Below are positions 10,730 to 21,277 of a DNA stretch of 64,000 nt, one piece after another (the stretch's first letter is position 1; each line of letters starts with the position of its first letter). This stretch comes from Elephas maximus indicus (Eukaryota; Chordata; Mammalia; Proboscidea; Elephantidae), in assembly GCF_024166365.1 (NCBI RefSeq), contig NC_064834.1, forward strand, positions 71,750,001 through 71,814,000, read 5' to 3'. The notes below the pieces were generated by a model. It saw only the letters and a program-made list of their open reading frames with translations, ran no database searches and was not told the origin of the DNA. Position numbers and translations under genes: made by a program.

Positions 10730-10905
10730 CAGGCCTATTCCTATCTGCTTTGTATTGATACTACTAATCTATGTGCTTTGAATTCTCAATAGGAGCCCCA
10801 ATGTCAAAAACTGTCTCTTACAGTCTTTGTATCAATGGAGCTTAGTGTGAGCAAGACAGACACCGCACAGTAAATGCTAATGCATGAATGAATGGGTAAA
10901 TGAAT
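10730..10905 (+). mobile_element. L2 LINE fragment, right part (3' end)
   Basis: 'ctatctgctttgtattg', 'gcacagtaaatgctaatg' and 'catgaatgaatgggtaaatg' match an L2 terminus. Confidence 0.55.
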
Positions 10906-11025
10906 GACTCAGTCATTGTTTGGTGATGAGGAAGCCTCTTCTTTAGCACAGGCCTTTCTCCATCACAAATCTAGTCACCAAAAAGATGAGAGAGTTAATT
11001 TTCTTTTAATCTTTGAGGTTTAATT

Positions 11026-11900
11026 CAAGAAAGGAGAGCCAGGAGTGAAATGTGTCCTTTGGACCCAGGGTCCCTGCGCTAAGAACCTCCTAGGCCCAGA
11101 AGACAGAGTGAGAGAGAGCTGTAACACTGAAGACAGCAGAAGACAGTGAGAAGCAGCAGCAGAGAAATGGTGGCAGCAGAACAAGGGGATTGGCAAGAGA
11201 TGGCATGGTGGGCTTCCCAGAAAGGCAGCTACAGTGGACATGCTGACCCACAGAGTGAGACAGGTGAGAGCCTTCAGGCAGGAGTCTCCCTGGCAGAGTG
11301 GGGTTCCTCTGGGCACTTGTTAGGTGAGCTAGGCTTGCCAACCCACAGAGTGGAGCAAGAGAGCTGAACACCTTCAGCTTACTGGCAGAGTAGGGGTGTC
11401 TCTGGGCACTTATCCACAGAGCTAAAGAGCTTTGTAACACTTGCCCATGCAGGACAGAGGCCAGACCTGAGTGGGGCCAAGAGCCTAGAGAAGAGTCTGT
11501 CCTAAAGGGTCCAAGAGGAGCCCTGCATGGCCAAGAGGAGCTGAGAGAGCTGTCCTGCCCTGAAGGACGGAGACTTTGCCTACATGCTTCCTGATCCCAA
11601 TCCTGAGTTGTAGCCTGTTGATCCTGATCCTGAGTTGTAGCCTGTTACTTCACCAGTAGACTCCATAATCGTGATTATTCTGTGAGTTGTGTGTGGCCAT
11701 TGTAACTAATTTCTGAACCCAGCAGAGAAGTAGAGAGTGCCATGAGAGGAACGGCTAGTGGCAGAACTGGTAAAATGGTTGGAGGGTAGAGGCATGTTTG
11801 ACCTCCACCTCATAGGAATCAGCCTTGGGCTGATGTTGGTGATTGTCCCTCCCCCATGAAGTTGACAACGAGGTTAGCCAATGCACCCACGCCATTTTTA
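11026..11900 (+). mobile_element. Unclassified LTR-like block
   Basis: The first ~65 bp ('agccaggag', 'gtgtcctttggacccagggt', 'ctaagaacctcctaggccc') match the sense strand of the solo LTR at 19163-19672. The remainder is unassigned: AGC-rich sequence, repeated 'gagagctg' motifs, a 19-bp sequence repeated at 11601-11619 and 11628-11646 ('tcctgagttgtagcctgtt'), and an end at 'cgccattttta'. I infer an LTR- or ERV-derived segment. No gag or pol protein sequence is visible, and the open frames here show no domains. Confidence 0.4.
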
Positions 11901-11934
11901 TAGTGGCACATGGTAAGCATTCACTACATACTTG
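11901..11934 (+). mobile_element. L2/MIR-type 3' end interrupted by the chimeric SINE
   Basis: 'agtggcacatggtaagc' and 'attcactacatacttg' look like an L2 or MIR terminus. The sequence continues at 12311 as 'acatacttgtcaaatgaac', which fixes the insertion point of the SINE between them. Confidence 0.5.
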
Positions 11935-12310
11935 CCACCACCACTTGTCTGTCAGTTGGTCATGCTGTGGTAGCTTCCATGTTGCTGTGATACTGAAATC
12001 TATGCCATTGGTATTTCAAATACCAGCAGAGTCACCCATGGTGGACAGGTTTCAGCAGTGCCTCCAAACTAAAACTAGGAAGAAAGGCCTAGCAATCTAC
12101 TTCCAAAAATTAGACCTACAGATCATAACAGAATATTGTTCAATACAGTGCTGGGAGATGAGTGTCACAGGTCAGAAGGCACTGCACAATAGCTGCAACA
12201 AGGCACTCAAACATACCAACAATCATGAAGATGACACAGGACTGGGCACTATTTTGCTCTCTTATAATTAAGGTCGCCGTGAGTCAGGGATGACTTGACA
12301 CCAACTAACA
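11935..12310 (+). mobile_element. Chimeric SINE (head + AfroSINE segment + RTE end), full length
   Basis: A 376-bp insertion flanked by an exact 9-bp duplication ACATACTTG (11926-11934 and 12311-12319). Head: 'ccaccaccacttgtctgtc', 'atttcaaataccagcagag', 'cacccatggtggacaggttt'. AfroSINE-like segment: 'ctagcaatctacttccaaa'. RTE-derived end: 'aatagctgcaacaaggcac', 'gacacaggactgggcac', 'ccaactaacaac'. Other copies at 22791, 28782, 38410 and 54919 share the same 5' start. An open frame through it (11843-12271) is not conserved in the other copies. Confidence 0.85.
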
Positions 12311-12594
12311 ACATACTTGTCAAATGAACAACGAACTCATTTTTTCCCCTAAAAAGTATGTGTGCGGCTATGTGTTAATTGCACATATATGTGTAAGTAA
12401 ATGTATCCAAATGCCTTGCTGACAGTCATCATCTAAGAACACAAGGATTATGGGCTATTCTTTTTCTAGATCATTTCCCTTATTTTCCCTATTCCCATAT
12501 TTTATATGCAAGCATTCACTATGTACTTGTCAAATGGACAAATGAAAAGGAGTTATCTGCAAGCCAAGTTTTGTGCTCCTTTAAAAATCATTTT

Positions 12595-14421
12595 GCCCTA
12601 ATACATGGCATAAACACAATACAAACCATAACTAACAATGCACAAACACCGGAAGATAAACTAGATAACTGTGAGCTCCTAAAAATCAAACACTGATGTT
12701 CATCAAAAGACTTCACCAAAAGAGGAAAAAGACAACCTACAGACTGGGAAAAATTTTTTAGCTATGATATATCTGATAATGGTCTAATCTCTAAAATCTA
12801 TAATACTGTAACACCATAACAACAAATAATCCGATTAAAAAATGGCAAAAGATATAAACAGACACTTCACTGGAGAGACATTCAGGTGGCTAACAGACAC
12901 ATGAGGAGATGCTCGTGATCATTAGTCATTAGAGAAATGCACATCAAAACTACAGTGAGGTAACATCTCACCCCGACATGACTGGCACAAATCAAAAAAA
13001 CAGAAAATAACAAATGTTGGAAAGGTTGTGGGAGATTGGAACTCTTATGCACTGCTGGTGGGGATATAAAATGGTACAACCACTATGGAAAATGATACAG
13101 CATCTCCTTAAAAAGCTAGAAATAGAAATACCATACAATCTGGCAAGCCCACTCCTAGGACTATATCCTAGAGATATAAGACCAGTTACACGAATAGACA
13201 TATGCACACCCATGTTCATTGCAGGATTGTTCACGATAGCAAAAAGATGGAAAAACCTAAGTGCACATCAACAGATGAATAGATAAATTATGGTACATAC
13301 GCACAATGGAATATTACGCAAGGATAGAGAACAACGATGAATCCAAAAAACATCTCACAATATGGATGAATTTGGAGGGCATTATGCTGAGTGAAATAAG
13401 TCAATCACAAAAGGACAAATACTGTATGAGACGACTATTATAAAAACACAAGAAAAGGTTTACACACAGAAAAAAAAAATCTTTGATGGTTATGAAGAAC
13501 AGGAGGAAGGAGGAGAGGAAATCACTAACTAGATAGTAAACTAGTGTCAACTTTAGTGAAGAGAAAGACAACACATTATAAGGGAAGTTGGCACAACTTG
13601 GCCAAGGCAAAGTCAAAGACGTTTCCTAGACACATTCAAACACCTTAAGGGATAGAGTTACTGGGCTGAAGACCATGGTCTCCGGGACATCTAGGTCAAT
13701 TGGCATAATACAGTTTATAAAGAAAAATTTTACATCCTACTTTGGCGAGTAGTGTCTAGGGTCTTATGAGCAGCCATCCAAGATACATCTATTGGCCCCA
13801 TCCCATCTGGAGCAAAGGAAAATATTAATCCAAAGGACTAACAGACCACATGAACCACACCCTCCATGAGCCTGAGCCCAGAAGAACTAGATGGTGCCCA
13901 GCTACCACTGACCTCTCTGAGAAGGATCACAATAGAGGGTTCTGGACAGAGTGGGAGAAAAAAAGTAGAACAGAATTCAAATTCACAAAAAAAAAGACCA
14001 GACTTACTGGTCTGACAAAGACTGGAGAAACCAGCAAGACTATGGCCCCTGGACACCCTGCTGACTCAGAACTGAAGCCACTCCCAAAGCCTACCTTTCA
14101 GCCAAAGATCAGACAGGCCTATAAAGCAAAGCAAACAACAACACATGTGAGGAACGTGCTTCTTAGTTCAATCAAGTTTATGAGACCAAATGAGCAACAC
14201 CTGCCCAAAAGCAAAGCCAAGAAAGCAGGAAGGGACAGGAAAACTGGAAGAATGGACACAGGGAACCCGGGGTGTAAAGGCAAAGGGGGAGAGTGCTAAC
14301 ACAATGGGAGGATTGCAACCAATGTCACAAAACAATTTGTGTACAAATTTTTTGAATGAGAAACTAATTTGTGCTGTAAACTTTTATGTAAGCACAATAA
14401 ATTTTTTTTTAATTTTTTAAA
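12595..14421 (+). mobile_element. L1 LINE, 5'-truncated: ORF2 end and 3' UTR
   Basis: The ORF2 C-terminal coding remnant covers about 12595-13440 ('agctcctaaaaatcaaac', 'gaaatgcacatcaaaac', 'caatggaatattacgc', 'attatgctgagtgaaataag') with frameshifts and stops. The ~1-kb 3' UTR runs from 'ggtttacacacagaaaa' to the polyadenylation signal at about 14395 ('gcacaataaa'). Similar 3' UTRs occur at 18207-19975 and 56800-57640, so the subfamily was active in this lineage. The 3' UTR contains a 149-codon sense open frame (13850-14299), discussed as a finding. Confidence 0.92.
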
Positions 14422-15149
14422 AATTATTTTGGAAGGAAGTCTGGCAGAGTCAAATTTTCTTTGGGTCTGGTCACATAGTAGATAACTAGGAGACTTGGGT
14501 CAGACCACTTCCCTCTTTATTTCTCAGTGATTTCTCCTCCCAGGCTGACCTGGCCACCTTCCCAGTGGACCTGGCAAAAATGGTGGGAGAGGTATATTTG
14601 GAGCTGTATTTTGTTCCCAGTTTCTCACTTAGGATCTCCTTGTCAATGGTTATCAATGACAGCTTCTGTCTGAAAAGTTTGAATATGGTATTGGCCCTGA
14701 GATTTGAACAAGAAGGAAAAAAAAGCTTTTTTTTTTTTCTAAAAGCTATGGATTTCAAACTAACTAAAGGAATATTGATAGAGATTTATTGACAAAAGAA
14801 AGTAAATAAAAATAAAAAGCCAAGTAGGTACGATGCAAATCTTCCCAGAGGACCAACTCCAACAAGGGTCTTCTTCCTTTTTAGGCTACTAAGTTATAAT
14901 CAACCATGGACATGGGAGTACTGGAACAATAAGACAGAAATCCCACCCACACACTCTACAAAGTAATTTCTATCAGCAATAGGTTTGGAATTCCTATTTC
15001 AATACAATAGAGAAAGGAATATTTTTATTAACTTGCCTGAAGAACATTTTATTTTCTGAAGTTAAACCAGAACCTTCACAGAAACAGAAAGGTGGTTCCA
15101 TCCTATTTCTTATGAAGTATGGAAAAATTGGGGCTCTCTCCTTGAGACA
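14422..15149. other. Unassigned DNA, no gene seen
   Basis: No repeat family recognised apart from a T-run near 14727. Short frames are unsupported. Confidence 0.4.
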
Positions 15150-15645
15150 GACTCACTGTTCACACTGATTCTGCCATCCTGGCCCACGCCCTCTCCAGCC
15201 TGCCTTACCCACTCTCTGACTCTCTCCCTCTGGTTCCAGCCAAGTCCTTCAACCAATCAAGTTCTTTCCTACATCAGGGTCTCCACACATGCCCTTCTCA
15301 ATGCCTACAAAAGTTCTTTCCTCTCTCCTTCCCTGGCTAACTCTTACTACAGGTATCAATTTAAGTGTTACTTCTGGGGGAGGGGGCAGAGGACCTCCCT
15401 AATCAACTCCCCCCATCCCCAACTCTGGCAGTCTAAATAAAGTTTCCCAGTTTCACTCCCTTACAGCTTCCTTTGCTTAATTTTCACTACAGTTATCATG
15501 ATTTGGAATGATACGTTCATATGATTATTTATCTGGTCTGTCACCCCAGCTAGAGTGTGAAGTTAGTGAAAACTGGGAGTCAGCCTACTTCGCTCATCCC
15601 AGGGGCTGGCGCATAGGAGGTGTCTAGTAAATATCTGTAGAAAGG
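15150..15645 (+). mobile_element. L2 LINE 3' fragment
   Basis: About 500 bp of L2-like sequence: 'tctctccctctggttccagc', 'catgcccttctcaatgcc', 'ggtctgtcaccccagctag', 'ggctggcgcataggagg'. The order matches the L2 3' end. Confidence 0.65.
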
Positions 15646-17737
15646 AAGAATCAGGGACAGCCTCCCAAACCTGGCCTTGAGACAATATGACCCTGTTCTT
15701 TCCTCTAGCCTGCTCTCTCACTTACTTACCAAGCAAGTCATTTCTGATCATGTCAGTTCCCTAATCTGCACATTTCAGAAGGGACAACTTTAGCCCGCGT
15801 TCCATGGGCATCGCACAGGTGTGTTCATGTTTACTAGGAAACTCTGAGACGTGCATTATGAGCTAAGTTATTATTCGTGTGCTTTCCAAATTTCCCAGAG
15901 AAAAATATGATCACACCAATGTGTATGTCGTAGCAGGAGCACTTTCCCTGGTGTCTGTTTATTTCCCGAAAATTTTACGGTTCTTTTTTTTTTTTTTGGA
16001 AATGCTAAACGAGCAGTGAATTGAATGTGGAAATGGCTGCTCTGTTGGCATCTGCCAGAGGAAACACATGCAACTTTGTAATGAGTACAGGGACAGCTCA
16101 ATGCTCTAACTGTAACTAAAAATTCAAGATGGCAGCCTCGGGAAGGCCAGGCTGAAGCTATTAGAAGATTAGAAGCTGGCTTTTAAGTGTTTCTTTTTTT
16201 ATGGATCATTGTATTTCTGGCTCCCTGTCATTCACTAGATCTCAAGTAAATAATTCCTGGACATCTGCTGTTAAAAGTTCAATATTCCCTCTGATAACAT
16301 CCTCAGGTGTCAACAGATACAGCATTGAAGCTTTGATCTCAATATAGCGATTGCCATTGGCTGCCACACTTTGGAGACATTCCCCTTGGAAACCCATCCA
16401 ACAAATCTGAACATTTAAAGGACGAGTATTTCAAATGCGGTCAAACTCTAAGGCCCCTGCCTAAAAATGGGCCTCAATGGCTTCTACTGAATAATGCCAG
16501 ATTCCTGACCAAAAAAAAAAAAAAAATTACCCCATCCCATTTGCTTCCCTCCTTCCTCAATCTGTACCCTCATCCTTCAAAAAAAAAAAAAAGAAAGAAA
16601 GAAAGAAAAAGGTTGCAGCACTGCCAAAGTCTTTTAAGAACCATTCCAAGAAGCCTTGAACAACCCTAGCTCTCTAAAAGGATACCATTGTAAAAGGCAA
16701 GCTCTCATATTTCAATGACATACGTATATGTCTCATAGAAACCAAGGTTTATGTGTCTCAAGATTTCTCCTTAGTTAACCACAATTGCAGTGAAATGGCA
16801 CCACGTTCATACAGTTAAATGTGGTAGCAATTACTTTGCTGGCAAAAGAGAAGGAGGGTCTTGATGGCCTAAGTCCTCCGAGTCAGGATTAAATAAACTT
16901 GTCTTTTAGAGTTACAATGATAACTTTGAACACTCTCTTGGTGCTGTTTGATGGGGCAGCTGCTGCAGGAACCAGCATTGCTCATTGTGAAGCCCCTTCT
17001 GACCTGGCCAGAAGAGATGTGAACAATTTCAGAATAAAAATCAGTTTAGTGGAGAAAAAATAATATGCATACGTGTGTGTACACACAGATACACATGCAC
17101 GCAAACATTGACTGAGAAAATGACTCCGACATAATCTTGAACTTGCAGATTATTAAATGCTTTCAAGTATCAGGAAATAACTTGAAAATTGCTTTTCTGT
17201 ATCGTATTTACTAAAATGGTGCTATCGCATACTTTAGGGAAGGAAAGATATGGGTCGGGTAACCCGAGCATTGTTTAATGGTCACTGATTTTACTAATGG
17301 CCAGCCAGTCTCTTTTGGATTTCATTAGAACACAAGAATGAGATAAGATTCCTGTGAGTACGATAATACTAGATGGCCATTTTCAAATGCAGTATGGTTT
17401 ATGTTTAAGGTCCCAATTCCAGTTGGGACAGAAAATGACTCCCTATCTTTTCCCCAGTGGCTAGAATACCTACATACAACTGATTTAGACAAAGAGCTTC
17501 ATGAGTCAAAACAATATAAACAGAAATATAGATCCCCGTGCTGCTTCTACGGCTAAAATGCACCAACTCCTGGAGTGGAATATGGAAGCTGTGTATAATA
17601 GGGCACAGCAGTAGAGCAAGACAGGAAGCAAGCATTGTTCCAGCATGGGAGATGGGAGAGAAGCCAGAAGTTGTCCTCTAATTGGCTACAGCACAGATAC
17701 TGAGTTCAGAAATCCAATAATCCCACAAATTCACCAG
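15646..17737. other. Repeat-poor DNA with poly(A) runs, no gene seen
   Basis: About 2 kb without nameable interspersed repeats. It includes A17 at 16510, a poly(A)/GAAA run at 16578-16609, and a short TG/CA-rich segment at 17068-17105. No exon or RNA gene recognised. Confidence 0.45.
16510..16612. repeat. Two poly(A) runs, the second with GAAA repeats
   Basis: A17 at 16510-16526, and A14 followed by GAAAGAAAGAAAGAAAAA near 16578-16609. They could be remnants of retroelement tails, but no attached element is recognised. Confidence 0.8.
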
Positions 17738-17828
17738 CGTGGTACAAAAATTATTAAGTGGGAACCTAATTTGCTGTGTAAACGTTCACCTAAAATACAA
17801 TAATATTTAAAAAAAAAATTTTTTTTTT
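17738..17828 (+). mobile_element. L1 3'-terminal fragment ending in A10T10
   Basis: The last ~75 bp of the L1 3' UTR ('cctaatttgctgtgtaaacg', 'acctaaaatacaataa') followed by ten A and ten T. The terminal poly(T) is unexpected for a simple sense insertion. Confidence 0.7.
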
Positions 17829-17941
17829 CAGCAATGTGTCACAGCTTTTGCCAGCCAGCCCGATGTTGAAAAGCAATCCCCAAGAAGAATGTCCCAAAGG
17901 AAATAATGAGGTGGTGAGAGGGGAAATAAGAAGTGAGTATA

Positions 17942-18114
17942 AGAAACCAAAAAACGAAACCCAGTGCCGTCGAGTCGGTTCCGACTCATAACGACCCTAT
18001 AGGACAGAGTAGAACTGCCCCATAGAGTTTCCAAGGAGTGCCTGGTGGATTCAAACTGCAGTCCCTTTGGTTAGCAGCCGTAGTACTTAACCGCTGACAC
18101 CACCAGGGTTTCCA
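17942..18114 (-). mobile_element. AfroSINE, antisense, with target duplication
   Basis: Near-consensus copy: 'gtgccgtcgagtcggttcc', 'ctataggacagagtagaac', 'ccctttggttagcagcc', 'caccaccagggtttcc'. Flanked by AAGTGAGTATA at 17931-17941 and 18115-18125. Confidence 0.95.
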
Positions 18115-18206
18115 AAGTGAGTATAGACCAGAGAAAAATTCTTAAAGAAAAAAAAAATCCTAGAAGAGAAACATATCAGACAGATAAGTGAAGATAGAAA
18201 TGTTAG

Positions 18207-19162
18207 CTTGACCTAAGAATGTATCCTAGAGAAATACAAGCCACCATACGAGTACACATATACATACTCATGTTTGTTACAGCACTGTTCACAATATCAA
18301 AAAGATAGAAACCTAAATGCCCATCAACAGATGAATGGATAAACAAATTATGATACATACACACAATGGAATACTATGTAATGATAAAGAACAATGATGA
18401 ATCCATGAAATATCTCACAACATAGATGAATCTGGAAGGCATTATGCTGAGTGAAATGTCAGGCACAAAAGGACAAATATTATACGAGACCACTCTTAAA
18501 AGAACTCAAGAAAAGATTTACACACAGAAACAAAAACATTCTTTGATGGTTACAAGGGTGGGGAGGGAGGGGAAAGGGAAATCACTAATCAGATAGGAGA
18601 CAAGTGTCAACTTCAGTGAAGGGAAGGACAACACACAATACAAGGGAAGCCAGCACAACTGGACCAAAGGAAAAGCACAGAAGTTTCCTAGACACATTTT
18701 GAGGGACCAAGTAGCTGGGGCTGGGGCCTGGGGACCATAGTCTCAGGGAACATTTAGGTCATTTGGCATAACATAGTTCATAAAGAAAATCTTCTACATC
18801 CCTCTTTGCTAAGTAGTGTCTAGGGTCTTAAAAGCTTGCGAGCAGCCATCTAAGATATGTCTATTGGTTCCATCCCACCCAGAGCAAAGAATGAAGAAAA
18901 CAAAAGACACAAGCAAAATATTAGCCCAAAGGACTAAAGGACCACATGAATCAGAGATTCTACCAGCCTAAGACCAGAACTAGATGGTGTTCAGCTACCA
19001 CACACGACTGCCCTGACAGGGATCACAACAGAGAGTCCTGTGGAACAGAATTCAAATTCACATAAAAAGACTAGACTTACTGGTCTGAGACTAGAGCAAC
19101 CTGCAAAACTATGGCCCCTGGATGCTTTGCTAACCTAGGCTGAAACCATTCCCAAAGCCCAC
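18207..19162 (+). mobile_element. L1 LINE, 5'-truncated, first segment
   Basis: ORF2 end ('tatcctagagaaatacaag', 'aatggaatactatgtaatg', 'attatgctgagtgaaatg') and 3' UTR ('aagatttacacacagaaac', 'actggtctgagactag'), homologous to the copy at 12595-14421. Interrupted at 19163 by an LTR. Confidence 0.9.
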
Positions 19163-19672
19163 TGTTTTAGTTATCTAGTGCTGCTATAACAGAAATACCA
19201 CAAGTGGATGGCTTTAAGAAAGAGAAATTTATTCTCCCACAGCCTAGGAGGTTAGAAGTCCGAAATCAGGGTGCCAGCTCTGTCTCTTTTGGCTCTTGGG
19301 GGAGAGGTCCTTGTCATCAACCTTCCCCTGGCAGAGGAGCTTCTCAGTGTATGGACCCAGGGTCCAAAGGACACGCTATTCTCCTGGCTCTTGCTTCTTG
19401 GTGGTATGAGGTCCCCATGTCTTTCTGCTCGCTTCTCTCTTTTATATCTCAAAAGAAATTAGTTTAAGACACAGCCTAATCTCGTAGATTGAGTCCTGCT
19501 TCATTAACATAACTGCCTCTAATCCCACCTCATTAACATCATAGAGGTAGGATTTACAGTACATACTAGAATCACATCAAATGACAAAATGGTGGACAAT
19601 CACACAATACTGGGAGTCATGGCTTAGCCAAGTTGACATACATTTTGGGGGGACACAATTCAATCCATGACA
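19163..19672 (-). mobile_element. Solo LTR, MaLR/MLT1-like, antisense
   Basis: Begins TG and ends CA on the plus strand (510 bp), flanked by CCCAC (19158-19162) and CTCAC (19673-19677), a 5-bp duplication with one change. The plus strand reads 'ttagttatctagtgctgct', 'gaaatttattctccc' and 'ggggggacacaattcaatcc', the reverse complement of a MaLR-type LTR. An AATAAA signal lies on the minus strand near 19226. No internal retroviral sequence flanks it. It is inserted in an L1 3' UTR. Confidence 0.8.
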
Positions 19673-19677
19673 CTCAC

Positions 19678-19697
19678 TTTTCAGACGAAGATTAGAC
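19678..19697 (+). mobile_element. L1 3' UTR, middle sliver
   Basis: 'ttttcagacgaagattagac' is collinear with L1 3' UTR 'ttcagccaaagatcagac' at 14096. It connects the L1 parts on either side of the LTR and the SINE. Confidence 0.75.
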
Positions 19698-19850
19698 AGT
19701 GGTTAAGAGCTACGGCTGCTAACCAAAAGGTTGGCAGTTCAAATTCACCAGGCTCTCCTTTGAAACTCTACGGGGCAGTTATACTCTCTCCTATAGAGTC
19801 GCTATAAGTCCGAATCGACTCAACAAAAATGGATTTGGTTTTTGTTTTTA
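19698..19850 (+). mobile_element. AfroSINE inserted in an L1 3' UTR
   Basis: 'agtggttaagagctacggc', 'ggttggcagttcaaattcac', 'cgaatcgactcaacaaaaat' and tail 'ggatttggtttttg'. The first ~15 bp of the head are missing. No clear target duplication. Confidence 0.9.
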
Positions 19851-19975
19851 TAAAACAAACAATAACATATGTGAGGAACGTGCTTCTTAGTTCAATCAAA
19901 CATACCAGAACAAATGGGCAGCTTCTGTCCAAAAGCAAGACAAGAAGACAGGAAGGACAGGAACTGGACGAATGG
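19851..19975 (+). mobile_element. L1 3' UTR, last segment
   Basis: 'aacatatgtgaggaacgtgc', 'ttcttagttcaatcaaac' and 'aaagcaagacaagaagacag' continue the L1 3' UTR after the SINE. The terminal part with the AATAAA signal is absent. Confidence 0.85.
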
Positions 19976-19984
19976 CCACCTCCG

Positions 19985-20290
19985 GGCTTACTTGTGTGGT
20001 TGTTGGCCTAAGACCTCTCTTCCTCACCAAGTGGACCTCTCCATACACTGCCCGAGTGTTCTCATGATGTGGCAGCTGCTCCCCCCACCCCAGAGCAAGT
20101 GATCTGAGAGATCGAGAACACACCCACGATGGACCGCAGTCTTTTTATCACCTAATCTTGGAAGTGGCGTACTACCACTTTTGCCATTCATTATTGGTCC
20201 CACAGACCCATCTTGTTACAGAGTGGGAGGAGCTGGCACAAGGATGTCAACACCAGGAGCTGGGACAATGGGGGCAACTCTTCCACTGTC
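19985..20290. mobile_element. Ancient mammalian repeat, family uncertain
   Basis: 'tgatgtggcagctgctcc', 'agcaagtgatctgagagatc' and 'cacctaatcttggaag' recall a common old mammalian repeat ('gcagctggcttcccccagag' type). I cannot name the family securely. Confidence 0.35.
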
Positions 20291-20584
20291 GTGAGGATTT
20301 GGGCCACCAGATTTGGCCCAGAGGAGAGCCTCAATAAATACTTTCAGAACAAAGGAAGAGACGGAGGGAATGCGGAAGGATCAAGGATCACTGGGAATCA
20401 TGGAGCTCCATTAGTCCAACTCCACTTTCCTTGCCTAAAAGTTACTTCTTTTGGCCTTCAAATGGCCTTTTTGCCTCAAATGGCCATTTCCCCAACTTCT
20501 CTGCAAGAAATCAGTCTTAGACTTGGGCGTAGAATACCTTTTCCTAGCTACCCTCACACCATCCCTCAAAACTACTATTCGCCC

Positions 20585-20746
20585 CCGCCCCAGTCCAGCT
20601 CAAATGTCCCATGCCCCCCTCTATGAATAATTCCCCAGCTCCTAAACCCATTTGTCATTGTGCTCCTAGTTACTACACCACTCTGGTATTTTTCATATTG
20701 TAACTATTTGAGGTTTTACTTTTTTTGCTCCCTTACCGAGTATCCA
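20585..20746 (+). mobile_element. L2 LINE fragment, low certainty
   Basis: 'agtccagctcaaatgtccc', 'cattgtgctcctagttac' and 'tcatattgtaactatttg' resemble L2. The SINE that follows was probably inserted into it. Confidence 0.45.
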
Positions 20747-20952
20747 GGAGTCCCTGGGTGGCCAAACAGTTCAGCACTGAACCACTAACCAAAACGTTAG
20801 CAGTTTGAACACTCCCAGAGGCACCTTGGAAGAAAGTTCTGGCAATCCACTTCCAAAAGGCCACAGACTTGAAAACCCTATGGAGCAGTTCTACTCTGTA
20901 CACATGGGGTTGCCATGAGTCAGAACCGACTTGATGGCAACTAAGAACAAGA
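20747..20952 (+). mobile_element. AfroSINE, 'ggagtccctgggtgg' subtype
   Basis: Head 'ggagtccctgggtgg', B-box region 'agcagtttgaac', body 'tctggcaatccacttcc', 'gaaaaccctatggagcag', end 'atgagtcagaaccgacttg'. This subtype carries the body segment that also appears in the chimeric SINE. Confidence 0.92.
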
Positions 20953-21047
20953 CGACTGAATACCCAGTGACAAAGTTCAGCTCTGGAGTAACAGTGCTGA
21001 CAAAACCATGGAGCACTTCACAACTGAGTGGTGACATTATCATGAAT

Positions 21048-21268
21048 GGAGTCCATGGGTGGTACACACAGTTAACACACTCAGCTGCTAACCGAAAGGT
21101 AGGAGGTTTAAGTCCACCAAGAGTCACCTTGGAACAAAGGCCTGGTGATTACTTCTGAAAAATCAGGCATTGAAAACCCTACAGAACACAGTCCTATTCT
21201 GACATACATGGGGTCGCCATGAGTTGGGGTCAGCAAGACAGCAACTAGTTTGAGCTTTTTTGTTTTTA
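21048..21268 (+). mobile_element. AfroSINE with 9-bp target duplication
   Basis: Same subtype as the copy at 20747: 'ggagtccatgggtgg', 'taacacactcagctgctaac', 'gattacttctgaaaaatcag', 'ggggtcgccatgagttgg'. Flanked by ATCATGAAT at 21039-21047 and 21269-21277. Confidence 0.95.
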
Positions 21269-21277
21269 ATCATGAAT

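Noticed and set aside
11843-12271. 142-codon frame through the chimeric SINE at 11935
   Set aside because: The other copies of the family have stops and frameshifts in this frame, so it is not a conserved protein.
11026-12310. The whole 1.3 kb as one SVA-like composite element
   Set aside because: The exact ACATACTTG duplication at 11926 and 12311 shows that the 376-bp unit inserted on its own. The LTR-like block to its left is a separate sequence.
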